Source: Gammaproteobacteria bacterium (GTDB lineage: Bacteria; Pseudomonadota; Gammaproteobacteria; HK1). From it: DNA of 49,978 bases. Location of the stretch: NCBI GenBank assembly GCA_022823045.1, contig JAJDXW010000117.1, positions 1 through 49,978 of the forward strand, read 5' to 3'. This document shows, one piece after another, positions 26,143 through 34,633 of this stretch. The position numbers were made by a program, and so were the translations under genes. Numbering within the stretch: the first letter of the stretch is position 1; every line of letters starts with the position of its first letter. A model generated the notes under the pieces. That model had not been told where the DNA came from. It did not search any database and saw nothing but the letters and a program-made list of their open reading frames with translations.

Positions 26143-26238
26143 GCACGGCGGAGGTGACCGGACAGCCGCGACGAAGCGCCGCGGCGCATGCCGCCGAGGG
26201 ACCGAAGCCCTCCGCGGTGGCGGACGGCGCCGGTGGTG

Positions 26239-26244
26239 TACAAT
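26239..26244 (+). promoter_or_regulatory. Likely -10 box of ssrA
   Basis: TACAAT lies 12 bp before the predicted 5' end of tmRNA in very GC-rich surroundings, a good sigma-70 -10 position. No clear -35 hexamer is visible at the expected distance. Confidence 0.55.
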
Positions 26245-26256
26245 GCGCGCTCCCGT

Positions 26257-26610
26257 GGGGGCGACTTGGCTTCGACGCGGGTGGTGAAGCTCGAGGTGCA
26301 TGCCGAGGCGCAACATACCTCGTAAATCCAGTTGCAAACCTCAATAGTTGCCAACGACGACAACTACGCTCTGGCGGCCTAGCCCCAGCTCCTTCCCGGC
26401 ACGTGCTTGTGCGTTCGGATAGAGGAGTCACACAACACAAGCTCGCGAGGACGGACCGCCCGCGTCCGGAGTCGCTAAAGCTCAGCGGGCTCGCCGGTCG
26501 CAACCCTGCCCGTCGGGGGGCGAACGGTCAAACGGGTAGACGAGGCTAAGCATGTAGAGCCGACGGCGGAGCGCCAGCGGACGCGGGTTCGATTCCCGCC
26601 GCCTCCACCA
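26257..26610 (+). ncRNA. ssrA: Transfer-messenger RNA (tmRNA)
   Basis: 354-nt one-piece tmRNA. The 5' end GGGGGCGACTTGGCTTCGAC pairs with the 3' GCCTCC before the encoded ACCA; the T-arm GGGTTCGATTCCCGC precedes it. The tag reading frame at 26350-26382 encodes ANDDNYALAA followed by TAG, one residue different from the E. coli tag (ANDENYALAA). Encoded CCA and tag confirm identity. It lies downstream of smpB and at the border of the accessory block; tmRNA genes are frequent integration sites. Confidence 0.98.
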
Positions 26611-27031
26611 TCATTTCCAATAATTATTTGTTTTATATGACAAAAATGGCCGTTTGTGAACCACGATGCCACCTTTGGCATCGCTCTTGAATCGGCGAAT
26701 TTCGTCCGACGCACACGAATCCGGGTCGACCCTGCTTGCGGGGTGTCGATCCGTCATTCGGCGCTGATTCGGCTTCCGGTCCAACGCCCATCCGCACAAC
26801 GAGATGTATCGGGTGAAGGAAGCGCAAGGCCGATGAACCGCCGCGGCGGACCTGAGCCCGGTCGCCTCGCGAGCTGAGCGCTCCGGGCGCGACCGGGATA
26901 CCGGCGACAACAGGGACCATGGAACCGGATCGAGCCGCCACGCTGTTCCTCTGCTGACGTGTCTGAAGGGTGGCACGTTGAGCCAGGCTGGCCGCACGGG
27001 AGCTTGTTCCGGTTGTGAGGACGAGGGAGCA
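26611..27031. other. Intergenic gap after tmRNA; no gene seen
   Basis: About 420 bp between ssrA and the multicopper oxidase. The first 40 bp are strikingly AT-rich (CCAATAATTATTTGTTTTA), unlike the rest of the window. A perfect stem-loop lies at 26664-26683 (stem CGATGCCA, loop CCTT) and could end the tmRNA transcript, though it has no T-run. No integrase, no repeat of the tmRNA 3' end and no convincing small reading frame were found. Confidence 0.6.
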
Positions 27032-28507
27032 ATGGGGCAGAATCACGGGCGCCGCACGTTTCTGAAGACCGTATCGACAGGGATGCTCGCTGCCGGACTG
27101 GGCGCTGCGGGCGCTCGCGTGCGGGCGGCACCTCAGCCGGGGAAGGCAACGCCCCATTCCGGAACCGTCATCCCGGCGACGGCTGACTTCTCGCTCGATA
27201 TCGTCGAGGAGACGGCCTCGCCCTTCGGCATGCCGATCACGGCAATTCTGGCCGGCGGCCAGTGGCCGGGGACCGAGATCCGCTATCGAAAGAGCGATGT
27301 CTTTCGAGTGATGGTCCGAAACCGGTTGACCGAGCCGACATCAATCCACTGGCATGGACTGATCCCACCGAATCTGCAAGACGGCGTGCCGGGTGTGACG
27401 CAGGCGCCCATCGAACCCGGAGAGCTGATGCTCTACCAGTTTCCGCTGGTTCAGGCCGGCACCTATTGGTATCACTCGCATTACGAGCTGCAGGAGCAGC
27501 AGGGTCTCGCCGGTCCCCTGGTCATCGAGGATCCGGCCGAGGCTCGCGGCTACGATCACGACGTGACGCTGCTGCTTGGCGATGTCTACAACGGCGACCC
27601 CAACACGATCATTCCCGGACTCCGAGACGGCAGCATCGACTTCGAGGCCGACAAGCCGTTTGTCCTGCCAGGCGAAAGCGGATTCGCGACCGACGTGCCC
27701 TATGCCGGCTATCTGCTCAACGGCCGCTCCAATACGTCGCCCTGGAAGTATGCGGTCAGGCCCCGCCAACGGCTCCGGCTCAGGATCATCAACGCCTCCG
27801 CTTCCAGCTTCTTCCGTTTCGCAATTCCCGGCCTGCCCTTGACCGTGATTGCCTCCGACGGTGAGGACGTCGAGCCCGTCGAGGTCGACAACCTGATGAT
27901 CGGCACCGCCGAGCGCTACGATCTGCTGGTAACCATACCGGAGTCCGGAAACTACCCCCTCCATGCCGCCGCGCTGGGCGACAACAAGTGGGTGGAGGGT
28001 CTGATCCACACCCACGACGCCCCGGCCCCGCCCAAGTTCGGCCCGCCCAGGTTCGAAGGGCGCCACCTTTCGTTCGAGCAGTTGCGGGCGAGCGACGACA
28101 GCCGTTTTCCCAAGGGGCCGGAACGCAGCATCGACCTGCGCTTGAGCGGCAACATGGCGAAATACGTCTGGTTGATGAACGATGTCGCCTATCCGGAGCT
28201 CTTCGCGCCGCCGGATGCCAGGAATGTGCCGATCGAGGTGGGCCATGGCGAGGTGGTGCGCGTCACCCTGACCAACCCGACGCCGATGTATCACCCGATG
28301 CATCTGCACGGTCACGTGTTTCGGGTCTTGGGGGGCGACGAGGAACGGGCGCCGCGCAAGGACACGCTTTCGGTGCCGCCAAGGTCGACCCGCGCGATCG
28401 AGTTCTACGCCAACAATCCGGGGCGCTGGTTTTTCCACTGCCACAACCTCTATCACATGGCGAGCGGCATGGCCCGCGAGGTCCGCTACGTCAACTCCCC
28501 GAATTAG
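27032..28507 (+). CDS. Tat-exported multicopper oxidase (laccase/CopA type)
   Basis: Oxidises metal ions or phenolic substrates with O2 in the periplasm. It has 491 residues. A twin-arginine signal (GRRTFLKTV, then a hydrophobic stretch to about residue 36) marks export in folded form. All four copper motifs are present: SIHWHGLIP (about 105), YWYHSHYE (about 147), HPMHLHGHVF (about 421) and HCHNLYHMASGM (about 469), the last with the axial Met. The start MGQNHGRR has GAGGGAG just upstream. GC appears lower than in neighbouring housekeeping genes. Specific substrate unknown; copper tolerance or laccase activity are both possible. Confidence 0.93.
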   Translation: MGQNHGRRTFLKTVSTGMLAAGLGAAGARVRAAPQPGKATPHSGTVIPATADFSLDIVEETASPFGMPITAILAGGQWPGTEIRYRKSDVFRVMVRNRLTEPTSIHWHGLIPPNLQDGVPGVTQAPIEPGELMLYQFPLVQAGTYWYHSHYELQEQQGLAGPLVIEDPAEARGYDHDVTLLLGDVYNGDPNTIIPGLRDGSIDFEADKPFVLPGESGFATDVPYAGYLLNGRSNTSPWKYAVRPRQRLRLRIINASASSFFRFAIPGLPLTVIASDGEDVEPVEVDNLMIGTAERYDLLVTIPESGNYPLHAAALGDNKWVEGLIHTHDAPAPPKFGPPRFEGRHLSFEQLRASDDSRFPKGPERSIDLRLSGNMAKYVWLMNDVAYPELFAPPDARNVPIEVGHGEVVRVTLTNPTPMYHPMHLHGHVFRVLGGDEERAPRKDTLSVPPRSTRAIEFYANNPGRWFFHCHNLYHMASGMAREVRYVNSPN

Positions 28508-28709
28508 ATCTCGGCCGTTGGGGTGATCGCACGGGGACGTGCGAGCGATGACGTCGGGCTCCCGGACCGCGTCGAACGGGCCGAGCACATCCACGACGGC
28601 TTCGCGAGCGGCGCGCGAAGCGGCCCGACAAGGCCTGCGAATCTGTACGATCGAACCGCGGCGAGCAGCCGGCACGCCGCCGGAACCGGCGATGAGGGAG
28701 GAACACGCG

Positions 28710-29333
28710 ATGGCACGGGACCCGCAAGTTACGGATGCGCTGCGCGCGAAGGTTCGAGGTGAGCTTCGAGAAGTCGAGGAGATTCGGGACCCGGACCTCC
28801 GGGAGAAGGTGATCGAGGTATGGGCGCTCGCGATCGCCCGGAGCAGCTTCACTTCGATCGGCGAAATCGCGCCGTCGGGAAATCCCGGCGTGATGACCCT
28901 GAAGCGCGGCAACCAGGTCGACCACCTGCGTGGCGTCGCCCGCCTCGCCATGGGGATGGCAGACGAGCTCACGGCGAGCTTCCCCGAGCTCGAGGTTGAC
29001 CGCGACATCGTCATTGCGGGCGCGCTTTGCCACGACGTCGGCAAGCCCTGGGAGTTCGATCCCGAGAACCGAAAGCGTTGGGAATCCAATCCGCGCGCGG
29101 CGGGGCTTCCGTCAGTGCGGCACCCCGCCTACGGCGCGCACCTTTGCTTCACGGTCGGCTTGCCGGAGGAAGTGGCGCATTGCGCGACCGGTCACTCCGG
29201 GGAGGGAGAGCTCATCGTGCGCAGCCTCGAGAACACGATTGTCCACCACGCCGACCATGCATTCTGGAACATCATGCATGCCGGGGACATGATCGTCCCG
29301 GAGAGCGTGCCGGGTCGAAAGCACGTGGACTAG
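28710..29333 (+). CDS. HD-domain phosphohydrolase family protein
   Basis: Predicted metal-dependent phosphohydrolase of unknown substrate. It has 207 residues. HD-type motifs in order: HLRGVAR (first His, about residue 73), CHDVGKPWEF (His-Asp pair, about 110), HPAYGAH and GHSGEGE, and a late Asp in VHHADHAFWN. The start MARDPQ is preceded by GGGAGGAA about 7 nt upstream. It lies between the multicopper oxidase and the thiamine-diphosphate enzyme on the same strand, separated from the latter by a foldback-repeat relic. No nucleotide-binding or effector domain is fused. Confidence 0.8.
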   Translation: MARDPQVTDALRAKVRGELREVEEIRDPDLREKVIEVWALAIARSSFTSIGEIAPSGNPGVMTLKRGNQVDHLRGVARLAMGMADELTASFPELEVDRDIVIAGALCHDVGKPWEFDPENRKRWESNPRAAGLPSVRHPAYGAHLCFTVGLPEEVAHCATGHSGEGELIVRSLENTIVHHADHAFWNIMHAGDMIVPESVPGRKHVD

Positions 29334-29334
29334 G

Positions 29335-29390
29335 GCGGAGATCTCACCGACTTCCCGGTTCGCGGACGCGGAGCACTCGGCAAGGCGGCA
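29335..29390. repeat. Foldback element relic E (one end)
   Basis: Sequence just after the HD gene stop matches the left part of copy A: CGGAGATCTCACCGACTT, then GCGGACGCGGA and CAAGGCG in the same order. The remaining core and the other end are not detectable. It looks like a decayed or truncated copy. Confidence 0.6.
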
Positions 29391-29517
29391 TCACTACCCA
29401 ATCGGCCTGCATCCCGGCCGCCGCCCCTGCTCCGGCCCGACTTTCGCCGGTCCGAGGGGTCCCGGAAAGGCGGTGGAGTCATGTATAAAGGTCCCGGTCT
29501 CGAGCGGCGCGTTGGAA

Positions 29518-31158
29518 ATGACTCTCATTGGCTCGGAAATTCTCGCGAAGGCGCTCAAGCGCCACGACGTCGAGTGCTTCTTCTACCTCATGGGCGGCCC
29601 GATGATGGCGGCGGAAACCGCCACCATGGCCGAAGGCATCCGCGGGATCGACGTGCGGCACGAACAGGCCGCGGCGATGATGGCCCACGCGTGGGCCCGC
29701 ATCCGGAACCGCCCGGGGGTCTGCATGGCGGCGTCCGGACCCGGCACCACCAACCTCATCACCGGGGTTGCCCATGCCTGGGCCGATTGCGTCCCCGTGG
29801 TCGCGCTCGGGGGGTCCGCCCCGCTTGGGGCGCTCGGGCGCGGCGCGTTTCAGGAGATCGATCAGCTCGCGATGATGAAGCCCGCCACGAAGTGGGCCGA
29901 GCGGGTGCACGATCCACGCCGGATCCCGGAGTTCGTCGATCGCGCGTTCGAATGCGCCATGTCGGGCAAGCCCGGGCCGGTGTACCTCGACCTTCCGGGA
30001 GATGTGCTCTACACCCCGGTCGAGGAGGACGATATCCCCTGGAAGGGACCGGCGAACGGCAGGGATCGCCACCGCCCGAGTCCTTCGGCGGAAGCGGTCG
30101 CGGACATCCTTCGCCGGCTTGCGGCGGCGGAACGGCCCATTGTCGTCTCGGGAGGAGGCATTCTCTGGTCAGAGGCGGAAGCAGCCCTCGAGGCCTTCGT
30201 CGAGCATTTCGGAGTTCCCTTCTTCACGACGCCCCAGAGCCGAGGGGTGATCCGCGAGGATCATCCGTTGAGCTTCCTCACCGCGCGCTCCACCGCCTTC
30301 CGCGAAGCGGACCTGGTCCTCGTGCTCGGGACGCGCATGAACTACGTCATCGCCCACGGCGACCCTCCGCGCTTTCATCCTGACGCGCAGTTCGTCCGAA
30401 TCGACATCGACCCCGGAGAGATCGACACGAGCCCTCGTCTCGACCTCGGGGTGGTCTGCGATGTCCGCGCCGCGCTCGAGGCGCTGTGCGCGACCGGCAA
30501 GGGGGACCCCGATCGCTACGCGACGTGGCGCGAGCGACTCGGGGGGCGGAACGCGGGGCGGGCGGGCGACCACGAACGGTTGCTTTCGAACGACGATGTC
30601 CCGATCCATCCGCTGCGTCTGTGCGCCGAGATCCGCGAGTTCATGGACCGCGACGCGGTCCTGGTCGTCGACGGCCAGGAAATCCTCAACTACGGACGCC
30701 AGGCGATCCCGACGCATACCGCGCGCCATCGCATCAACTCGGGGGTATTCGGCACCATGGGGGTCGGACTGCCGTGCGCCATCGGCGCGAAGCTCGCCAA
30801 GCCCGACGCACAGGTCATTGCCCTGCACGGGGACGGGTCGCTCGGGATGAACGTCATGGAGCTCGACACCGCGGTGCGGCACGACGTTCCCCTCCTCATC
30901 GTGGTGAGTCTCAACGGCGGGTGGACGGGGGACCCTGACCGCGACAAGCCGGGCCGGGACCTCGGCTACACCCGATACGACATGATCGCGCAGGCCCTCG
31001 GTTGCCATGGCGAGCACGTGGAGGATCCGGCCGGGATTCGGCCCGCATTGGAGCGGGCGCAGGGCGAGGTGGACCAGGGACGCGTTGCCCTCGTCAACGT
31101 GAAGACGGATTGGCGCGCGCGGGCGAGCACTGTCGCCTTTACCCGCTACGCGACCTGA
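29518..31158 (+). CDS. Thiamine-diphosphate enzyme, acetolactate synthase-like
   Basis: Belongs to the acetolactate synthase / oxalyl-CoA decarboxylase / glyoxylate carboligase superfamily, which cleaves 2-oxo acids or joins carbonyls with ThDP. It has 546 residues in three domains: an N-terminal PYR domain with catalytic Glu in DVRHEQAAAMMAHAWAR (Glu about 49), a central Rossmann-like domain (IVVSGGGILWSEAEAAL, VLVLGTRMNYV) and a C-terminal PP domain with GDGSLGMNVMEL and an Asn about 25 residues on. The usual PYR loop (GIPGG type) reads YLMGGPMM here. ATG 29518 was chosen as it begins the family domain; a GTG at 29473 is possible. No small regulatory subunit follows, so classical valine synthesis is unlikely. 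Confidence 0.88.
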   Translation: MTLIGSEILAKALKRHDVECFFYLMGGPMMAAETATMAEGIRGIDVRHEQAAAMMAHAWARIRNRPGVCMAASGPGTTNLITGVAHAWADCVPVVALGGSAPLGALGRGAFQEIDQLAMMKPATKWAERVHDPRRIPEFVDRAFECAMSGKPGPVYLDLPGDVLYTPVEEDDIPWKGPANGRDRHRPSPSAEAVADILRRLAAAERPIVVSGGGILWSEAEAALEAFVEHFGVPFFTTPQSRGVIREDHPLSFLTARSTAFREADLVLVLGTRMNYVIAHGDPPRFHPDAQFVRIDIDPGEIDTSPRLDLGVVCDVRAALEALCATGKGDPDRYATWRERLGGRNAGRAGDHERLLSNDDVPIHPLRLCAEIREFMDRDAVLVVDGQEILNYGRQAIPTHTARHRINSGVFGTMGVGLPCAIGAKLAKPDAQVIALHGDGSLGMNVMELDTAVRHDVPLLIVVSLNGGWTGDPDRDKPGRDLGYTRYDMIAQALGCHGEHVEDPAGIRPALERAQGEVDQGRVALVNVKTDWRARASTVAFTRYAT

Positions 31159-31263
31159 AGCGAGCGGCGGGTCCGCGCGACCCCCGGGAACGGCGTCGGA
31201 GGCTGACCCGGCCCCCGAAACGCGTCGCCCGCGCCCCTTCGGTCGAGAGACCCCCAGCGGGAC

Positions 31264-32223
31264 TCAGAGCTTCTCGAGCTTCTGGAGGCTCCGCAGATAG
31301 CGGGGGCGCTCCCGGTCCCCGAAGCTCGACGGCCAGCTCGTATAGGAGACCTCGCCGACATAGATGTCGCCCCGGCTGTCCACGGTGAGGCCGTGGGGGG
31401 CAAGGAACTTGCCGGGCTCCTGCCCCGGTCCATCCTCGCCGCCGAGCCGGGCGACGAGCTCGCCCTCGTGGGTGACGATGGAGAGCCGCGGGCCGAGATT
31501 CGGGGCGTTGCGGTTGACGGCCATGCCGGGCCCGAGCTCGCCGATGAAGCAATGCGGACACGAGCCTCTCGGCATGAAGAGCCCGCAGGGCCGGTGCAGG
31601 TTGCTCCACTGCGTCTCGTAGCGCCCCTCGGTGTCGAAGACCTGGACGCGGTGGTTCTCGCGGTCGGCCACGTAGATCCAGCCGTCGTCATCGGCGGTGA
31701 TGTTGTGGACGATGTTGAACTGTCCGGGGCCGGAACCGCTCTCGCCCCAGGTCTTCACGAGCTTCCCGTCCGGCGAGTACTTGTGGACGCAGGCATTGCC
31801 GTAGCCATCGGAGACGAACAGGTGCCCGTCGGGCGAGAGCGCGGTGTGGGTGCAGCGGTGGAACGGCTCGTTGCTCATGAAAGGCGCCGGGGTGCCGGGC
31901 ACGCCGAGCGTCATCAGCACCTTGCCTTCGAGCGTGCAGCGCCTGACGGTGTGGCTGCCGTCGTCGGTGAGGTAGAGCGTCTCGTCCGGGCCGAGATGGA
32001 TGCCGTGGGCGCGAGGGTACTCTCCCTCGCCCCAGGACCTGAGGAAATTGCCCTCGCGGTCGAAGACGATCATCGGGTGCTCGCCCCGATTGAACACGTA
32101 GACCCGATCGTTGCCGTCCACCGCCACGGCGGCGACATCGCGGAACTCCCACCCGTCGGGCAGCTTCGCCCAGTCCTCGACGACCCGGTAACGGTGTTCG
32201 CCGCTTCCCAGAATGACCGCCAT
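31264..32223 (-). CDS. NHL-repeat (six-bladed beta-propeller) protein
   Basis: It has 319 residues made of NHL-type repeats: AVAVDGNDRVYVFNRGEHPM, THTALSPDGHLFVSDGYGNA, HNITADDDGWIYVADRENHR and HGLTVDSRGDIYVGEVS, each with the D-x-x-G-x-IYVAD pattern. It resembles the peptidylglycine amidating-lyase-like group of bacterial NHL proteins. No signal peptide is evident. The start MAVILGSGEH has AGGAGG about 8 nt upstream. It is convergent with the thiamine-diphosphate enzyme and divergent from the EamA transporter. Enzymatic role unknown. Confidence 0.85.
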   Translation of the reverse strand: MAVILGSGEHRYRVVEDWAKLPDGWEFRDVAAVAVDGNDRVYVFNRGEHPMIVFDREGNFLRSWGEGEYPRAHGIHLGPDETLYLTDDGSHTVRRCTLEGKVLMTLGVPGTPAPFMSNEPFHRCTHTALSPDGHLFVSDGYGNACVHKYSPDGKLVKTWGESGSGPGQFNIVHNITADDDGWIYVADRENHRVQVFDTEGRYETQWSNLHRPCGLFMPRGSCPHCFIGELGPGMAVNRNAPNLGPRLSIVTHEGELVARLGGEDGPGQEPGKFLAPHGLTVDSRGDIYVGEVSYTSWPSSFGDRERPRYLRSLQKLEKL

Positions 32224-32429
32224 CTGCCGGCCTCCTCGCCATTGCGCCAGGCCCGATTCTCCTTGGCGGGAATCGCGGCGGCAAGCGGCCAACGAGCGCA
32301 CCGCCCCGGTCGCGGGGAGAACCGATGGAGGCGTGCGGGTTCCGCCCTGTCGCACCGGGGCCGACTTGCGTTAGGTTTGCCCATACGGAGCGGAATCGCT
32401 CCGCCCGCACTCGCAAGGGCTCGCCCGAG

Positions 32430-33494
32430 ATGTCAAGCAGGGGATTTCGACCGGCGCACAATCCTCGCCTCGGGATCCTGTTCATCTGCCTAGGGATGAT
32501 GACCATCACGGTCAACGACGCAATCCTGAAGCAGTTCTCGGACCGCTATCCGCTCCACGAAATCGTCTTCGTGCGCGCCGTGGTGGCGATTCTGTTCAGC
32601 CTCGCCATGCTGCGGTTCGAGGGCGGACTCCGCGCCCTGCGCACCCGTCGCCCCGGAGCGCACATCGCGCGCGGACTCTGCATGGTCGTCGCGAACATCG
32701 CGTTCTTCGCGGCGCTCGCGGCAATCCCCCTCGCCGACGCGACCGCGCTCTTCTTCGTCGCGCCGCTCTTCATCACCCTTCTCTCCATCCCTTTCCTCGG
32801 GGAAAGGGTGGGCATTCGCCGCTTCTCCGCGGTCGCGGTCGGATTCGTCGGCGTGCTGGTGGTGCTCCGGCCGGGAGGCGCCGAGCTCGGACATTCCCTC
32901 GACCACCTGCTGACCATGCTGCTTCCCGTCGTGGCGGCGCTTGCGTATGCCGCGATGCAGATCCTGACCCGGCGGCTCCGGGCAAGCGCGCCGGCTTCCG
33001 CCATGGCGATCTACATCCAGATCACCCTGGTCGCGGTCAGCCTCCTGTTCTTCTTCGTGGCGGGCGACGGTCGCTACGCCGCGGGCATCGAGAGCAGATC
33101 GGCGCTCTTTCTGCTGCGCGCCTGGACCTGGCCGACCCTGGAACACTGGCTCTGGTTCGTGCTGCTGGGCGGCCTTTCGGCGTTCATCGCCTACTCCGTG
33201 ACGCAGGCTTACCGGCTCAGCGACGCCGCCACCCTCGCGCCGTTCGAGTATGTCGCTCTGCCGATGGCGATTGCGCTCGGTTGGCTCGTGTTCGACCACC
33301 TTCCCGACATCTGGGTGCTGCTCGGCTGCGCCCTGATCGCGGGTTCCGGCGTCTACGTGTACCGGCGCAAGAAGAAGGTGGCGGACGACCTTGCCGGCGC
33401 ACCGCGCCGGCGTCGGGGGAAACGGCTCGCCCGCGCTCGAGAATCGCTGCGGCATGGCCGCATCCGGCAACCGGCGTACCGCCGGGACCGGTGA
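32430..33494 (+). CDS. EamA/DMT-family membrane transporter
   Basis: Drug/metabolite transporter superfamily protein of the inner membrane. It has 354 residues with about ten hydrophobic segments forming two EamA repeats (ILFICLGMMTITVNDAILKQ near residue 15; LLPVVAALAYAAMQILTRR near 170; PFEYVALPMAIALGWLVF near 275). The last 45 residues are a very basic Arg-rich tail after YVYRRKKK. The substrate cannot be told; relatives move metabolites or amino acids outwards. It converges on the TauD-like gene (28-bp gap). Confidence 0.9.
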   Translation: MSSRGFRPAHNPRLGILFICLGMMTITVNDAILKQFSDRYPLHEIVFVRAVVAILFSLAMLRFEGGLRALRTRRPGAHIARGLCMVVANIAFFAALAAIPLADATALFFVAPLFITLLSIPFLGERVGIRRFSAVAVGFVGVLVVLRPGGAELGHSLDHLLTMLLPVVAALAYAAMQILTRRLRASAPASAMAIYIQITLVAVSLLFFFVAGDGRYAAGIESRSALFLLRAWTWPTLEHWLWFVLLGGLSAFIAYSVTQAYRLSDAATLAPFEYVALPMAIALGWLVFDHLPDIWVLLGCALIAGSGVYVYRRKKKVADDLAGAPRRRRGKRLARARESLRHGRIRQPAYRRDR

Positions 33495-33522
33495 CGACCA
33501 GGGAGCACGCGACGGGAAGCGA

Positions 33523-34545
33523 CTATCCCATGAAGCTTCGTCTGCCCTCGTCGCGCAGGAAGATCCTCACGAGGTGCCGGCGAGCCTCGGGATCGTGCGT
33601 CGCGTCCTCGTACTCGGTGCGGCGGTGGGCGATTCGAAAATTGTTCAGATACTGGATCTGACCGGCTTCCAGGGAGAACGATACGTGGTGGTCGGGCTCG
33701 CTCATGATGTCGAACATGGCCTCGATCGCGTCCCGGCCGGTTCGATCGAAGGGCTCGCCGACCAGCTCATAGCCCTTGTAGAGCAACCACTTGATGAAGC
33801 GGCCCCTTACCTCCCGGCCATCGTAGGAGAACACCGGAAACCGGTGGACGACCGCATCACCTTCGGCGTGCTCGCCCTGGCGGTTCCAGCAGAACGGTTC
33901 GTAGAGCCGCCGGAGCAACGCCGGATGCCGGTCGCGCAGCACGTTGTGAATCGCAAGCATGCTCGCGACGCTGCTGGTTCCCCCCTCGCGCGCCGTGCTG
34001 AGGACCAGGAGCCCGATGTGGGGCGGTGGAAAGTTGAACCCGTAGTCCGTATGCCAGGAGAGCTCCTGGCGGGTGAGGTCTCCGCGAACGCGGGTGTCGA
34101 TCCTTGCTCCGGTGTCCAGCACGTCGTAGAGCAGCCGTCCGTCGTAGGACTGGGCAACCGGTCGGCCGATCATGCCGCTCAGGAGCCAGTAGATCTTCTT
34201 CAGCTCGTCCTTGGAGAACGTGTCGGTCGGGAGGCGGTCGAGAACGGCGAAACCGACCCCGTCGTCGAGCGCTTCGCAAACCCTCGCCATGAAGCGGCGG
34301 CACGCAGCAAGCGCGTAGTCCCGCGGGTCGAGCGCGCTCGTCTCCATCGGATGGGCGCGAAGGGTCCGGCCGAGTTCTTCGATCTCGGCGAGCGCGTCGG
34401 GCGGAATCGGCATCCGCCAATCGTCCTCCGAGACGTCGTTCCGCTCCCAGACCCCGGGACCGGTCAACGGTTCCTCACAGGTCTTCGGGGCCGATCCCGG
34501 GTCCCTCGTCGGGAGCTCGCTTTGCATGGTCACGCTGATCGGCAT
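33523..34545 (-). CDS. TauD/TfdA-like Fe(II)/2-oxoglutarate dioxygenase
   Basis: Predicted non-heme iron oxygenase. It has 340 residues. The iron-binding HxD is seen in SWHTDYGFNFP (about residue 165), the distal His in NFRIAHRRTEYED (about 305) and the 2-oxoglutarate-binding Arg in RRHLVRIFLRD. The start MPISVT has GGAG about 5 nt before it. It lies 88 bp downstream of the CmcJ/NvfI-like gene on the same strand, probably in one transcript. Substrate unknown; length and motifs are closer to the gamma-butyrobetaine/TauD superfamily than to AlkB types. Confidence 0.88.
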   Translation of the reverse strand: MPISVTMQSELPTRDPGSAPKTCEEPLTGPGVWERNDVSEDDWRMPIPPDALAEIEELGRTLRAHPMETSALDPRDYALAACRRFMARVCEALDDGVGFAVLDRLPTDTFSKDELKKIYWLLSGMIGRPVAQSYDGRLLYDVLDTGARIDTRVRGDLTRQELSWHTDYGFNFPPPHIGLLVLSTAREGGTSSVASMLAIHNVLRDRHPALLRRLYEPFCWNRQGEHAEGDAVVHRFPVFSYDGREVRGRFIKWLLYKGYELVGEPFDRTGRDAIEAMFDIMSEPDHHVSFSLEAGQIQYLNNFRIAHRRTEYEDATHDPEARRHLVRIFLRDEGRRSFMG

Positions 34546-34633
34546 CTCGACTCCGCGTCGGTTTCGCGACCGCGACGATTGTAGATGGCGATCCGCCCGC
34601 CGCCCCCGACGAGGTCCGGAGCCGGTGGCCGCG

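Noticed and set aside
26611-27031. Attachment-site repeat or integrase for a tmRNA-integrated island
   Set aside because: No second copy of the tmRNA 3' end and no integrase gene seen in the window.
26978-27031. Upstream GTG/TTG-type extension of the multicopper oxidase
   Set aside because: It would place 18 residues before the twin-arginine signal, and the ribosome site fits the ATG at 27032.
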